In this document: positions 33,610 through 43,240 of the stretch, one piece after another
Numbering within the stretch: the first letter of the stretch is position 1
Layout of the letters: each line of letters begins with the position of its first letter
Assembly: GCF_041902385.1 (NCBI RefSeq)
Contig: NZ_CP169244.1
Span: forward strand, 3,286,001 to 3,350,000
Direction: 5' to 3'
DNA from: Arcticibacter sp041902385
Lineage (GTDB): Bacteria; Bacteroidota; Bacteroidia; Sphingobacteriales; Sphingobacteriaceae
DNA: 64,000 bases
Translations under genes and position numbers: made by a program
Notes under the pieces: generated by a model
What the model saw: the letters and a program-made list of their open reading frames with translations, nothing else
What the model was told of the DNA's origin: nothing
Databases searched by the model: none

Positions 33610-34149
33610 TTATTCTACGTCTAGTCTTCCTTCGATTGTGTCGTCGAGGGTCTTGCCTAATACAGCTCCGGCTGCCTGCTTAAGGAAAGCAACGGCTTTG
33701 TTGTTCTTATGATCCCAATAATACCCCTCAGAGGGTTCTACTTTAATTACGGAAATCCTGGGATCATCTTCTCCCTCTGTAAACCAGGTTTTCAGAGTTG
33801 GTTTCCAAAGTTCTTTAATCTTTGCTTTGTCTTTACTCACTTCCGCGATTCCGTAAATATTCAAAAAGTCTGAGTATGATGAGCCCTGAAAAAGCAGATG
33901 GACAAAGGGATCGCGGCTTAATTCGTCGTTTTTATTACTGTCGTCGGAGCTCAGGAACCAAAAGTTTCCAGCATCGTCTACCTGTAGGACCGTCATCGGC
34001 CGGGTGGTAAAAGGAACTCCGGTTTTAATGTTTGAGCAAAAAAAGCAGCTGGCTGCATTGTCGGCCAGGGCTTTCATCTTGTTTATTGCTTCAGCGCCCT
34101 CTAAATGTTTCAGATTGTCTTCGGGCTGTTGTTGATTAATGCTATCCAT
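33610..34149 (-). CDS. General-stress-protein-26-like flavoprotein
   Basis: This 179-residue protein belongs to the pyridoxamine-phosphate-oxidase-like split-barrel group. Typical blocks are FTTRPMTVLQVDDAGNFWFL, then DPFVHLLFQGSSYSDFLNIY and ISVIKVEPSEGYYWDH. The family binds FMN or FAD and is linked to general stress in other bacteria. The exact reaction is unknown. It is cytosolic and monocistronic by position, followed by the terminator at 33565-33592. Confidence 0.85.
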   Translation of the reverse strand: MDSINQQQPEDNLKHLEGAEAINKMKALADNAASCFFCSNIKTGVPFTTRPMTVLQVDDAGNFWFLSSDDSNKNDELSRDPFVHLLFQGSSYSDFLNIYGIAEVSKDKAKIKELWKPTLKTWFTEGEDDPRISVIKVEPSEGYYWDHKNNKAVAFLKQAAGAVLGKTLDDTIEGRLDVE

Positions 34150-34236
34150 AAATGTGAAATGTACTTATTAAACCAACGGGAGCGTTTTTGGTTTGACCTG
34201 ACGTTCGTGCTCAAGTCCCCACTAGGTGTATACTTT

Positions 34237-35235
34237 TTACATCCGGGAGGAAATAAAGTGCTTCATCTGCTCCACTTGCTCGTTGTGGTCTCTTACCCAC
34301 GTCGCTGCAGCCGCATCCCAGGTCTGACTTATGTAATATGCAAATGCGGTGGTATGACCAGCGCTATAGATGCCTGAATAAAGGGGGATTAGTTTGTCAG
34401 ACAGAAACCCGTCGGGAGAGGATGGAGCGCTCAGGTCGAGGTTACGGAAAATCGAAGCGAGCTGGGCCGAAAACAGCGCTCTTTTGGATGCATTCTCTGG
34501 CTTTGCTGATGCTATAGCTTTTGATATTACAGCATTGAGTGCAAGCGATTTCTGATCGGGTACCGTGGCAGCTGCTTTAGATTCTTCTTTTAAATTGCCA
34601 CCCCGAAGGATGCTTTGAATGTTGTTGTACGACTCCTGTGCGAAAGGCCCGAATGGATCGAGAAATAAGAAGTGGCAGAGTCCGAGGAGGGCAGCCGCTC
34701 TTTTGTTTTGATGGAAAGAGACTAGGGCGTACAATCTGAAGCTGGCGGAATGTGAGTGGTTCAGGATCACTGATCGCACCGCATCGGTTTCAGCTTGCTG
34801 ATATTTTTGTGCCCGGAAATAGGCTAGCCCCCGGCTGTAATACAGATCCTGGTTCAGAGAATCGAGCTCTATGGCTCTCGTGTAGCACGTTACAGACTTC
34901 TGGCTGTTCTTCTGTTTATCATAAATTCCTCCAAGCAAGGCAAATGAACTGCTCAGAACGGCAGCTTGTTTAGACGAGATGGTGACTGCTTCAAGGTACG
35001 GAATGGCCTCATTTTCACGCCCCGTATTGTACAGACAGAAAGCTATCTGATACTTTGCATTGATGTTGTCTGGTCCTATTTTTAATACCTCCTTAAACTT
35101 TTGTATTGCTGCTTCGTATTTGCCTGCCTTGTTTAACTGACTCGCCTCTGAAGAAAGCGTTGCTGCATCCTGTGCTTTTATTTTTCCAAAAGGCAAGGTT
35201 AGCAAGATGAAAAGTAAGACTGCGTGATTACTCAT
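34237..35235 (-). CDS. TPR-repeat protein, secreted
   Basis: This 332-residue protein starts at the ATG at 35235 (MSNHAVLLFILLTLPFGKIK), which gives a signal peptide; a start 28 residues upstream would run through a terminator-like hairpin region. At least four TPR motifs follow (YEAAIQKFKEVLKIGPDNIN, SVTCYTRAIELDSLNQDLYY, LYYSRGLAYFRAQKYQQAET). The C-terminal third has no recognised domain. Probably a periplasmic scaffold or binding protein. No obvious partner among neighbours. Confidence 0.75.
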   Translation of the reverse strand: MSNHAVLLFILLTLPFGKIKAQDAATLSSEASQLNKAGKYEAAIQKFKEVLKIGPDNINAKYQIAFCLYNTGRENEAIPYLEAVTISSKQAAVLSSSFALLGGIYDKQKNSQKSVTCYTRAIELDSLNQDLYYSRGLAYFRAQKYQQAETDAVRSVILNHSHSASFRLYALVSFHQNKRAAALLGLCHFLFLDPFGPFAQESYNNIQSILRGGNLKEESKAAATVPDQKSLALNAVISKAIASAKPENASKRALFSAQLASIFRNLDLSAPSSPDGFLSDKLIPLYSGIYSAGHTTAFAYYISQTWDAAAATWVRDHNEQVEQMKHFISSRM

Positions 35236-35301
35236 AAGTTCCTGACGTAAAAATACGAAAGTCTTTAGGAGCGCGCGCGGCAACAATAAAATATCGGGCC
35301 A

Positions 35302-35337
35302 TAAAAAAAGCCCTGTCACGATGGGCGTAATCAGGGC
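35302..35337 (-). terminator. Minus-strand terminator downstream of BamA-like gene
   Basis: GCCCTG (35310-35315) and CAGGGC (35332-35337) form the stem. On the minus strand it is followed by a run of seven T. It lies about 300 bases downstream of the BamA/TamA-like gene and just upstream of the TPR gene, so it may end the former transcript. Confidence 0.5.
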
Positions 35338-35446
35338 ACCTAAACCTTATCTAACACTGTTTACGCCGCAGTATAAGAAAGGTTGCAGGAAAATTATTTT
35401 TTCTTTAAGTCTATCTGTTTATTGAGCCGACTGGTAATTTTTAGGG

Positions 35447-35474
35447 CCACAATGAGATCGCTTCGCTAAGTTTA
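35447..35474 (-). repeat. Single unit of the dispersed 53-bp repeat family
   Basis: GGCCACAATGAGATCGCTTCG and the following CTAAGTTTA match the core of the tandem repeats at 14407-14566 in reverse orientation. It occurs alone here. Confidence 0.55.
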
Positions 35475-35634
35475 ATTTGTCACAAACGGCTTTTATCTAA
35501 CTTTCATTCCCGTTTGCGAGCACAGCCCATGAGTGTGTTCTTGTCCGTCCTTTTTGTAGTCGGATATCCGGTTGAAATTCCAGTCATTGATCCTTTAAAA
35601 GAAAGATGACAGCATGTCTGGGGGAGTTGCTGCA

Positions 35635-37014
35635 TTAGAACGCCTCATTGAGTCCTAGGAACAGACCTCTGGCTCCGTATTTTCCGAAAGCGTAATCCAC
35701 GCATAGGTTGGTGCGGGTAGCTTTGTTGAATAATATCCGCAGACCTGCTCCTCCTGCCGGCTGCCATTTTTCGAAGAGCTTAGTCCCTAGTCGGTCATTA
35801 GCCGTTTGAATATTAAAGAAGCTAACGCCGCTCAGAAATTTATTGCGGGTAATGGGAAAGCGATACTCCAGCTCGGAGTAAAAGTATTGAGGCCCCTTGA
35901 AGTAGGTAACCGTATATCCTCTGCCGCTTCTTCCGTTTGGGTCTCTGCCGGTGCCGGGCAGTTCAAGGTAGGGGAGGACGCCGCTTAGCTGGTAAGCTCC
36001 CCAGTTCCAGAAGGCGAGTACATGTTCAGGGTTGCGTCTTGAAAGGCTCCAGTATTTGCGAAAGTCTGTGGTAATCTGCATGGCGTTTTTTGAGCTACCC
36101 ATCCATGTTTGGTTAGTACGAAGTCCGATGTCTGCATGCACGCCCCGATAAGCCCTGTTTTGATTATCTCTGGAGGTGTATTGTACATTGAAGAGAAAGC
36201 CATTTGAGGTATAGTCACTTCTGTCAAATCCATATCGGTGGCTATAAATGTCGAAAGGTGTGCGCTCGCCCTCCTTCCTTCTCTCCTTTATACTCTTTCT
36301 GATGTCAAACGAAACGCCCGCTCCGATGAACAGGTTGTCCTGTATCTGCTTATAAACTTTTTCCCGGAGAATATAGTATTGGGCGCGGAGCACGCGGGGT
36401 GTTCGTTCAGGATTGCTGAGTATCTTGTCTTCTTCACTCTCGCCCGCCGCTTGTCCGATACCAAGACCGAAGTCTGGTGTTACCGTTCTGGCCGCCACAA
36501 GACTCCCCTGTAAGTTCCACTTATTCCCCGGAGTGAAAACGTTATGACTCAGATAGAAGTATACGATGCCTTTAGTAGTGATTGACGCTGAAGTGGCGGC
36601 AACTGACATGAGCGTATTCGGGTTATGACCCAGAACCCGGCCTGCTACTGCTTTAATACCAATTTGCGCGCCGATACTGGGGTTATAAGCTACATTTGGC
36701 ATGGGTGTAATTCCTGAACGTTTTCTCAGGGAGTCGGGTTTGTTTTTAGGGTGGATAAGCTTGCGGATAAGATCTGCCACGTCATATTGCCGGTTGATAT
36801 CTTCACCGGGCTTCAAAGATTTCCTTCGGCTACTGCTCAGGGAATCAGCCTTAAGAGAATCAGCCGGCGCAGTAACCTGGCCAGACAGAGGGAGGCAAAA
36901 GACCAAAAGCAGGATAACGAGAAGGCCTGCGGACCACCGCTTACTTCGGATCCAGTTGTTTTTGATAGACAGATGTATAGAATTCAAATTATTCTCTCTT
37001 TTATTTGCTCGCAA
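35635..37014 (-). CDS. BamA/TamA-family outer membrane protein
   Basis: This 459-residue protein has a signal sequence after a charged N-terminus (LLVILLLVFCLPLSGQ). It has the C-terminal barrel pattern of Omp85 surface antigens, with TYFKGPQYFYSELEYRFP, AGGAGLRILFNKATRTNLCV and a C-terminal aromatic (LGLNEAF). No POTRA repeats are visible; the N-terminal part after the signal is short and unstructured (residues 40-100). That suits the stand-alone barrel class seen in Bacteroidetes, of unknown substrate, not BamA itself. Confidence 0.75.
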   Translation of the reverse strand: MRANKRENNLNSIHLSIKNNWIRSKRWSAGLLVILLLVFCLPLSGQVTAPADSLKADSLSSSRRKSLKPGEDINRQYDVADLIRKLIHPKNKPDSLRKRSGITPMPNVAYNPSIGAQIGIKAVAGRVLGHNPNTLMSVAATSASITTKGIVYFYLSHNVFTPGNKWNLQGSLVAARTVTPDFGLGIGQAAGESEEDKILSNPERTPRVLRAQYYILREKVYKQIQDNLFIGAGVSFDIRKSIKERRKEGERTPFDIYSHRYGFDRSDYTSNGFLFNVQYTSRDNQNRAYRGVHADIGLRTNQTWMGSSKNAMQITTDFRKYWSLSRRNPEHVLAFWNWGAYQLSGVLPYLELPGTGRDPNGRSGRGYTVTYFKGPQYFYSELEYRFPITRNKFLSGVSFFNIQTANDRLGTKLFEKWQPAGGAGLRILFNKATRTNLCVDYAFGKYGARGLFLGLNEAF

Positions 37015-37443
37015 TAAGCTGAACCTGAGAACAGGGCAAAAAGTTTTTTAAGGCTGTCAGGAGAAGGAGGTCGCCTTCGACCTGATAAGCTGTGAATTGT
37101 TTATTTGCCTTCTATCTTACGATCAAAGCGGCTGAAAACAAGCCTAAGGGATAGGTGTCGGGCGCTGTACAAATAGCGGGAGAAAAAATACGTGATATAA
37201 ATTGTAAAAATACCTGAAACAAATGGTATTTGTACCTGTTGATCAAAGGGTGAAAGTTGGTTTTACATAGAGCAAAACAGCCGGGAACGCATACCGGCTG
37301 TTTTCGTTTTACACCCAGCTGTTGTCGTTCTGCCCTCCCTGCTACTTCTGTTGGACAATGGTCAAAACTTCTCACCGGTTAAGCCTTTGTGACTTTTTTT
37401 AATACCTTCGTCGCCCGCATTACCGGGCAGATAATACTATGTC
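37015..37443. other. Divergent intergenic region with an orphan terminator
   Basis: This gap of 430 bases separates two divergent genes, yet it contains a strong bidirectional terminator (37274-37304). It also has a tight AGGTCG-CCTT-CGACCT hairpin at 37068-37083 and an ACAAAT/ATTTGT dyad at 37219-37233. No protein gene was seen. A small RNA transcribed inside the gap would explain the terminator. Confidence 0.45.
37274..37304. terminator. Perfect 11-bp terminator hairpin in a divergent gap
   Basis: AAAACAGCCGG (37274-37284) pairs with CCGGCTGTTTT (37294-37304), with a T-run on the plus side and an A-run on the other. Neither neighbouring protein gene ends here. Confidence 0.65.
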
Positions 37444-38712
37444 ATGAAGAAACTCTTATACGGCATCGATTTCGGAACCACTAACTCGGCCCTGTCTGTC
37501 TTCGATGAGGAGCAAAAGGAAGTTATCACGACGATTATCATTCCATCTCTTATTTATTTCCCTGCCGGACTGAGTTCGTCTTCTGCATCTGAATATGTAG
37601 TTGGCGAGCGTGCGGTAGAAGAATATCTGAAGGATGGGATGCAGGGCAGGTTCATTAAGTCAGTAAAGCAGATTCTCTCGCGCAGCACGTTTTCCGAGAC
37701 CCGCATTCATAACCGGCGCTATAATGCATCAGATCTGGTGGCTATCATCATTAGTGAGCTTAAGAAAAGGGCGGATCTGCTCATGGGGCAGGTGTGCCAG
37801 AAGGCGGTGATCGGACGGCCCGTTTTTTTTGATGACGACGACCAGCAAAGGGACACGCTTGCGCAGAGCCGCTTAAGCAAGGCAGCTGAGCTCGCCGGCC
37901 TAAGAGAAGTGCGCTTCCAATTTGAGCCGATCGGTGCGGCCTTTGCCTACGAACGAGCATTAAAGAAGAAAGAACGCGTGCTGGTGGCTGATTTAGGCGG
38001 CGGAACGACTGACTTCACTTTTCTTACGCTTGATCCGGACAGGAAAGACCGCTCAGACCGTCAAAAGGATGTTCTTGCTACAGGCGGGATCTACATCGGT
38101 GGCGACAGCTTCGACTCGTCGTTTATGTGGGAGAGGGGCACGCCTTACTTCGGGAAAAATGTGCAATATCAGGGAACTTCAGGCAAAGTTCTTACCGTTC
38201 CCATGTCCTTGTTCGCTCATATCTGTACCTGGGACAAGATGAACTTCTTTAATAGCCTCAGGGTCAGGAAGGATATAGAAGATTATTATTATTTCTCGGG
38301 TAATAATCCAAAGTTCAGGAATCTGATCACGTTAATTGATAACAATCTCGGCTATTCCCTGTTCCGCGAAATTGAGAAGACTAAGATCGCTCTCTCACAG
38401 ACGGACAATGCGCGGTTTCAGTACGCCAACATGGGGATTGAAATAGGGGAAGATGTTTCGCTGGAAGAATATAATGGGATTATTGAGAAGGATGTTCGCC
38501 GGATAGACGATTACCTGGAGCGGTTCCTCACAGAAAATGCTATTAAAAAGGAAGCAATCGACGGACTTTTTCTCACGGGTGGGAGCTCACTGGTGCCAGC
38601 AGTTCGGGCACTTTTTAAAAAGAAATTCCCTCAAGTAAGATTGCACTCCGGTGATAACTTTATCAGCGTGGCCAAAGGACTTGCCTATAGCGGTTATCTG
38701 TTCGAACACTAA
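37444..38712 (+). CDS. Hsp70-family protein (YegD-like)
   Basis: This 422-residue protein has the actin/Hsp70 ATPase fold: phosphate 1 motif at residues 7-15 (GIDFGTTNS), connect and phosphate 2 (VLVADLGGGTTDFTF) and the adenosine motif (LFLTGGSSLVPAVRALF). It ends after the ATPase domain, without the substrate-binding and lid domains of DnaK. This is the YegD-like size class. Client or partner unknown. It is followed by an LLM oxidoreductase 64 bases later. Confidence 0.88.
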   Translation: MKKLLYGIDFGTTNSALSVFDEEQKEVITTIIIPSLIYFPAGLSSSSASEYVVGERAVEEYLKDGMQGRFIKSVKQILSRSTFSETRIHNRRYNASDLVAIIISELKKRADLLMGQVCQKAVIGRPVFFDDDDQQRDTLAQSRLSKAAELAGLREVRFQFEPIGAAFAYERALKKKERVLVADLGGGTTDFTFLTLDPDRKDRSDRQKDVLATGGIYIGGDSFDSSFMWERGTPYFGKNVQYQGTSGKVLTVPMSLFAHICTWDKMNFFNSLRVRKDIEDYYYFSGNNPKFRNLITLIDNNLGYSLFREIEKTKIALSQTDNARFQYANMGIEIGEDVSLEEYNGIIEKDVRRIDDYLERFLTENAIKKEAIDGLFLTGGSSLVPAVRALFKKKFPQVRLHSGDNFISVAKGLAYSGYLFEH

Positions 38713-38776
38713 ATTCGGCGCCACTTTTATATTTTTCTTATCTTGGAGAAGTCTTTATACATCTAATAAATAAGTT

Positions 38777-39832
38777 ATGGAATTTGGTATAGGCATGTTT
38801 GGAGACTTGCCTTTTGACAAGAAATCAGGAAGATTTATGGCTGAAGACCAGCGGCTGTCTGAAATTGTAGAAGAGATAAAGCTTGCTGATGAACTGGGGC
38901 TCGATGTGGTCGCACTGGGCGAACATCACCGTCCAGATTACGCTATTTCTTCCACCGAAGTAGTGCTTGCTGCCCTTGCTACTGTTACTAAGAATATTAA
39001 GCTGGCAAGTGGAGTAACAGTGTTAAGTTCTGCTGACCCGGTAAAAGTATATCAGGATTATGCCACACTCGACTTGTTATCGAAGGGCCGTGCGGAAATC
39101 ATTGCCGGACGGGGAAGCTTCACAGAGTCTTTTCCTCTGTTCGGTTATGACCTCTGGAATTATGATGAGCTGTTTTCAGAGAAACTGGATCTTTTACTAA
39201 CGCTGAACCGTGAGGAAGTAATAACATGGGAAGGCAAATTCAGGCCGTCACTGAATCAGCAGTCCGTCTATCCGAGAGCTCTGGGAGGACGGGAAATCCC
39301 GGTATGGCTGGCTGTAGGCGGGACTGCACAGTCTCTTCAGCGGGCCGGCGTTCTGGGACTTCCGCTTATGCTTGCAATTATCGGAGGGATGCCGGTTCAG
39401 TTTAAGGAAGCCGCAGAATACTATAAAAGAGTTTATCAGCAGAGCGGGCATGACATGAGTAAGATGCAGCTCGGAATACACTCTCATACTTTTGTGGGAG
39501 AGTCGTCTGCTTCGCTGGTCAAAGACTACTTTCCGCTGTATGCGGACCAGATGGATCGTGTTGGACGCTCGCGAGGATGGCCTCCCTATACGCAATTACA
39601 GTTTGAAGGAGGAATGAGTACGGAAGGCGCACTCTTTATGGGAGAGCCTGAGGCTGTGGCTGAAAAGATCCTTAAAGTTATTCAGCTCTTCGGTCTTACG
39701 CGCTTTATTGCTCATATGGACGTGGGTGGCCCATCGCATGCTGACATGATGCGGTCGATCGAGCTTTATGCAACCAAGGTAGTTCCAGCAGTAAAAAAGG
39801 GACTTGCTAAGGAAACAACTGAGCAGGGCTAA
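38777..39832 (+). CDS. LLM-class flavin-dependent oxidoreductase
   Basis: This 351-residue protein has the luciferase-like TIM-barrel signature: ELGLDVVALGEHHRPDYAIS, LATVTKNIKLASGVTVLSSA, LSKGRAEIIAGRGSF and GREIPVWLAVGGTAQSL. It belongs to the group annotated as LLM-class, often close to F420- or FMN-dependent monooxygenases; FMN is more likely in this phylum. Substrate unknown. Possibly co-transcribed with the Hsp70-family gene upstream. Confidence 0.9.
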   Translation: MEFGIGMFGDLPFDKKSGRFMAEDQRLSEIVEEIKLADELGLDVVALGEHHRPDYAISSTEVVLAALATVTKNIKLASGVTVLSSADPVKVYQDYATLDLLSKGRAEIIAGRGSFTESFPLFGYDLWNYDELFSEKLDLLLTLNREEVITWEGKFRPSLNQQSVYPRALGGREIPVWLAVGGTAQSLQRAGVLGLPLMLAIIGGMPVQFKEAAEYYKRVYQQSGHDMSKMQLGIHSHTFVGESSASLVKDYFPLYADQMDRVGRSRGWPPYTQLQFEGGMSTEGALFMGEPEAVAEKILKVIQLFGLTRFIAHMDVGGPSHADMMRSIELYATKVVPAVKKGLAKETTEQG

Positions 39833-40144
39833 ATCTAACATTCCACTGAGCTTAAGCAGACGGTGAATTTGCCAGAAATGGATAAGACCCGGATCCTGAC
39901 TGAGGGAGTACGGGCCTTATTCGGTTATCCCTGATAGAACTGCATGGAGGCTAAAACCCGGCGAAGGTCGTCCTGCGCTCTTTGATGAGATTTCATTAAG
40001 TAATTGTTTCCCATAACTGCCGTAATTTATCCTCCATTCCTTATCTTAGGCAGCTGAAACTATGATTTACATCTACTAGATTTATGGGAACTGCCAGGGG
40101 GTATACATCTGCCTCACTGACCGGAATCCCCGGGGTATTCTAAC
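39833..40144. other. Intergenic region with a weak hairpin
   Basis: About 310 bases without a gene. ATAAGACCCG (39882-39891) and CGGGCCTTAT (39911-39920) pair with one mismatch and may end the LLM transcript, although there is no T-run. Nothing else was seen. Confidence 0.4.
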
Positions 40145-42457
40145 ATGTTTGATTTGTTTTCAAAGGGATTAGCCAGTCCCGTTGTGCTGCTTGGCGGCAC
40201 AGAACTAAAGATAAAATATGCAAACGAGGCCGCCCGTAAGGTATTGGGACTACCCTCAGACTTGCAGGATGCCTGTCTGGATCGCTTCCTTGGCGATCAG
40301 AATCCTTCGCTTTTGCAGTCTGTGCAGGGGGTATTTGAAAGCGGACTGCCTGCTAACAGGCATGATGAAAAGCTAAGTTTAAGAAGGGACGGCGAAACGG
40401 TGGAGCTCTTCATCAGCTATTCCTGCACTCCGCTTAGCCGCGCAGAAGGAAGGGAGGCGCTGCTGGTTATCTCTATTGAACAGAAGAAACAGGAGACAGG
40501 CGGGGAGAACTCCGTTCTGGCCTTTCTCAACGAAGACGACTGTGTCTTTCGGAGGCTCTGCTACTTCGAACTGAACCTGAAGACCCGCTTGGTGCGCACT
40601 GTTCAGAAGGAAATTGGGAAGGCTCCGGTCAGCAACACTTTCAGCCTGGCAGAGTTCCTGAATAAGGTCGTGCCGGAACATCGGTCTTTCGTTGAAGAGC
40701 AGTTCTCCAGGGGAATTGAGCAGGGAATTCTCGACCTGGTATGTCCTGTTCGTCAGTCGGACGGAAGTGTCCACTCGATCAAAGTAAGTGGTTTCAGCAG
40801 GAGCGCTGAACTTGCCGGTCCCCCTGTTTTTGACGGCGTGTTCGCCGATGTCACAGCAGAAAAAGAAGTTGAGGAAAAACAAGCCCGCCTGGCTGCAATT
40901 GTAGAGAATACGGACGACACGATCCTGAGTAAGACGCTCGACGGAATTATTACAAGCTGGAATCCGGCGGCTGAAAAGATGTTTGGATACAGCGAGCAGG
41001 AAGCTGTGGGCAAACACATTTCTCTGATCATTCATCCTGAGCGTCTTCACGAGGAGGACGACATCATTTCGAGCATCAGAAGCGGTAAAAAGGTAGACCA
41101 CTTTGAGACGGTCCGGATGACAAAAGACGGGCAGCGCATCCCAATATCGCTTACTGTGTCGCCTATCAGAGACGCAGAGGGACGGGTTGTCGGTGCCTCA
41201 AAGATCGCCCGCAACATTACCTTGCAAAAGGAGGCTGAAGAAGCCGCGAAACGTTACACCAAAAGTCTTGAGATCATTAATTCGATGATCAGGACAGTAT
41301 CCGATGAGTTGAACCTGAAGAATATCTTGCAAAAGGTCTCCGATGCAACTACTCAGCTTACAGGCGCTCAGTTCGGGGCCTTTTTTTATCATGCTACAAG
41401 GAGGGAGGACGAATCCTTTCAGTTGTATACCGTTTCAGGTGTTACGCCCGAGCGTTTTAAGAACCTCGGCCCTGTTCGGCATACACCTCTGTTTCATACA
41501 ACCTTTACTGGTACCGGCGTGGAAAGGTTGATGATATCACCCAGGACCCGCGATACGGACAAAACCCGCCTCACCACGGAATGCCGGAGGGCCATCTCCC
41601 AGTTGTAAGCTATCTGGCAGTGCCAGTCGTATCAAAAGATGGCGATGTAGTGGGAGGATTGTTTTTTGGCCATCAGGAGCCGGGGAAATTCAGGCCCGAG
41701 CACGAAGATATCGTCACCGCCATAGCAGCTCAGGCGGCCATCGCACTCGATAATGCCCGTCTATATGAGGAGGTCAAATGGCTCAATGAAAAAAAGATGA
41801 GTTTATAGGACTGGCGAGCCATGAGTTAAAGACGCCTCTGACCAGTATAAATGGCTAGCTGCAGATATTGGACAAGCTTCTGGACGATGAAATGAAGAAG
41901 AAGTTTGTCGGAAAGACCATCCAGCAGGTAAAGAAGCTGTCGGGACTGGTGGCTGATTTACTCGACATCTCGAAAATTGAAGCCGGCAAGCTGCAGCTCA
42001 GCCTAAGTCCATTTGACCTGATCGACATCCTGCATGACGCTGCCGAGCTCATTGAACATTCATCCAGCAGTCATCGCGTTGTGCTCGAAAGCCAGGTCGA
42101 TCACCTTCAGGTTTGGGGGGATGCGCAGCGTATCGAACAGGTAGTGATCAACCTGCTCAACAATGCAATCAAATATTCGCCTGCTGCAGACTGGGTCGGC
42201 ATTTTTGTAGCCGTCGGCGAGGATGAGGTCACCGTATCGGTGGAAGATCGCGGACCAGGAATTCCGGAAGATAAGCTGCAGCTGATTTTCACGCGTTTTT
42301 ACAGGGTGGAAGGACTAAATCCGAACATTTCAGGGCTCGGCATAGGACTTTACCTTTCTCAGGAAATCATCGCCCGGCATAATGGGAGGATATGGGCTGA
42401 GAGGAAGGAAGAAGGGGGGCGGTCTTTCGGTTTACCCTCCCGCTTACAGGATCATAA
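40145..42457 (+). pseudogene. PAS-PAS-GAF hybrid histidine kinase, broken by three frameshifts and a stop
   Basis: Pieced together, this is a large soluble kinase. It has PAS-like domains (about residues 5-110 and 125-240), a PAS S-box (DTILSKTLDGIITSWNPAAE), a GAF domain (LNLKNILQKVSDATTQLTGA, then ending HGMPEGHLPVVSYLAVPVV), a DHp helix (GLASHELKTPLTSING) and an ATPase domain (NLLNNAIKYSP, GLGIGLYLSQEI). The frame is lost at a G pair (41526-41527), at seven A (about 41790-41796) and at six G (42413-42418), each fixed by adding one base. A TAG at about 41854 replaces a codon expected to be aromatic (after SING). The corrected end is the TAA at 42455-42457. Confidence 0.8.
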
Positions 42458-42585
42458 GGGCTGCTTTTCGATTTTTAGGTCTTTGCTGTCGCGTTCAGGT
42501 TTTACGTCCCGTATTGCTAATATGAAAGGATGCTAGCCTGGAGTTATGCACCGCTTTCTTTCAAAGAACCTATTAATTGTAATGT

Positions 42586-43215
42586 ATGAAATACCTGCCT
42601 CTATTGTCACTTATCGTTGTGCTGTTCGCTGCTTGTTCGAAGGAAGATGGCTATGGCCCCCGAAACCTGAAGAACGGACAGGAATTGGAGTTACTGGTAG
42701 ATCATCGCTATGGATCAATCAACCAAACGCTGCTGCTGCTCCCGGAAAAGCAAGATGCGGAAATGTCTCTTCATTCCTTCAGCGAAAGGGAGCCGGGGTA
42801 TACCTATAAGGTCAAAGCCCGTATGGTTGTTGAAAAGAATCCGCCACAGGACGGTTCTGCCTATTATCTGGAGTTTTTGAAGGTTCTGTCGAAGGAAAGA
42901 TACGAAGGAAACGAGCCTTTTGACATCGCCCTTTTGCAGGCGCCAATACCAGGCGGCCCTACTATCGTTCTTCGTAAGGAAGCTGAACGTTATTATTTCC
43001 TGAACGACAAGATTGAGCTCACCAGCAGCTCCGCGCAGGTTCGGGATCAACTGGAGGAAATCTTGCAACATGCTGATTACCTCAGGCAGAGCTGGCAAAA
43101 GCCGGGTAGTCAGGCCGAATTGAAGTGGAGGACGATAACGGCTACAGTTACCCACGACCCCGAGAAGTTCGGAAAAGCCTATCGTGTGCAGTCCATTAAA
43201 TTTGTAAACAAATAA
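42586..43215 (+). CDS. DUF4377-like lipoprotein
   Basis: This 209-residue lipoprotein (VVLFAACSKED) contains a DUF4377-like segment (EREPGYTYKVKARMVVEKNP followed by PQDGSAYYLEFLKVLSKE). Family function is unknown; members are often found with META/HslJ domains. The C-terminal 80 residues are helical and charged. It sits 26 bases before the outer membrane protein gene and may be co-transcribed with it. Confidence 0.65.
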   Translation: MKYLPLLSLIVVLFAACSKEDGYGPRNLKNGQELELLVDHRYGSINQTLLLLPEKQDAEMSLHSFSEREPGYTYKVKARMVVEKNPPQDGSAYYLEFLKVLSKERYEGNEPFDIALLQAPIPGGPTIVLRKEAERYYFLNDKIELTSSSAQVRDQLEEILQHADYLRQSWQKPGSQAELKWRTITATVTHDPEKFGKAYRVQSIKFVNK

Positions 43216-43240
43216 AACCAGGTACGTTTCGGGCAAAAAC

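Larger units (their letters stand above)
35236..35634. other. Intergenic region with terminator and a repeat unit
   Basis: About 400 bases lie between two minus-strand genes. They hold a hairpin with a T-run on the minus strand (35310-35337) and one unit of the dispersed AATGAGATCGCTTCGCT repeat (about 35447-35470). No gene was seen. Confidence 0.5.

Noticed and set aside
41868..42536. Separate small histidine kinase gene
   Set aside because: It is the ATPase part of the broken kinase starting at 40145; there is no own start and the DHp helix lies upstream in the same reconstructed frame.
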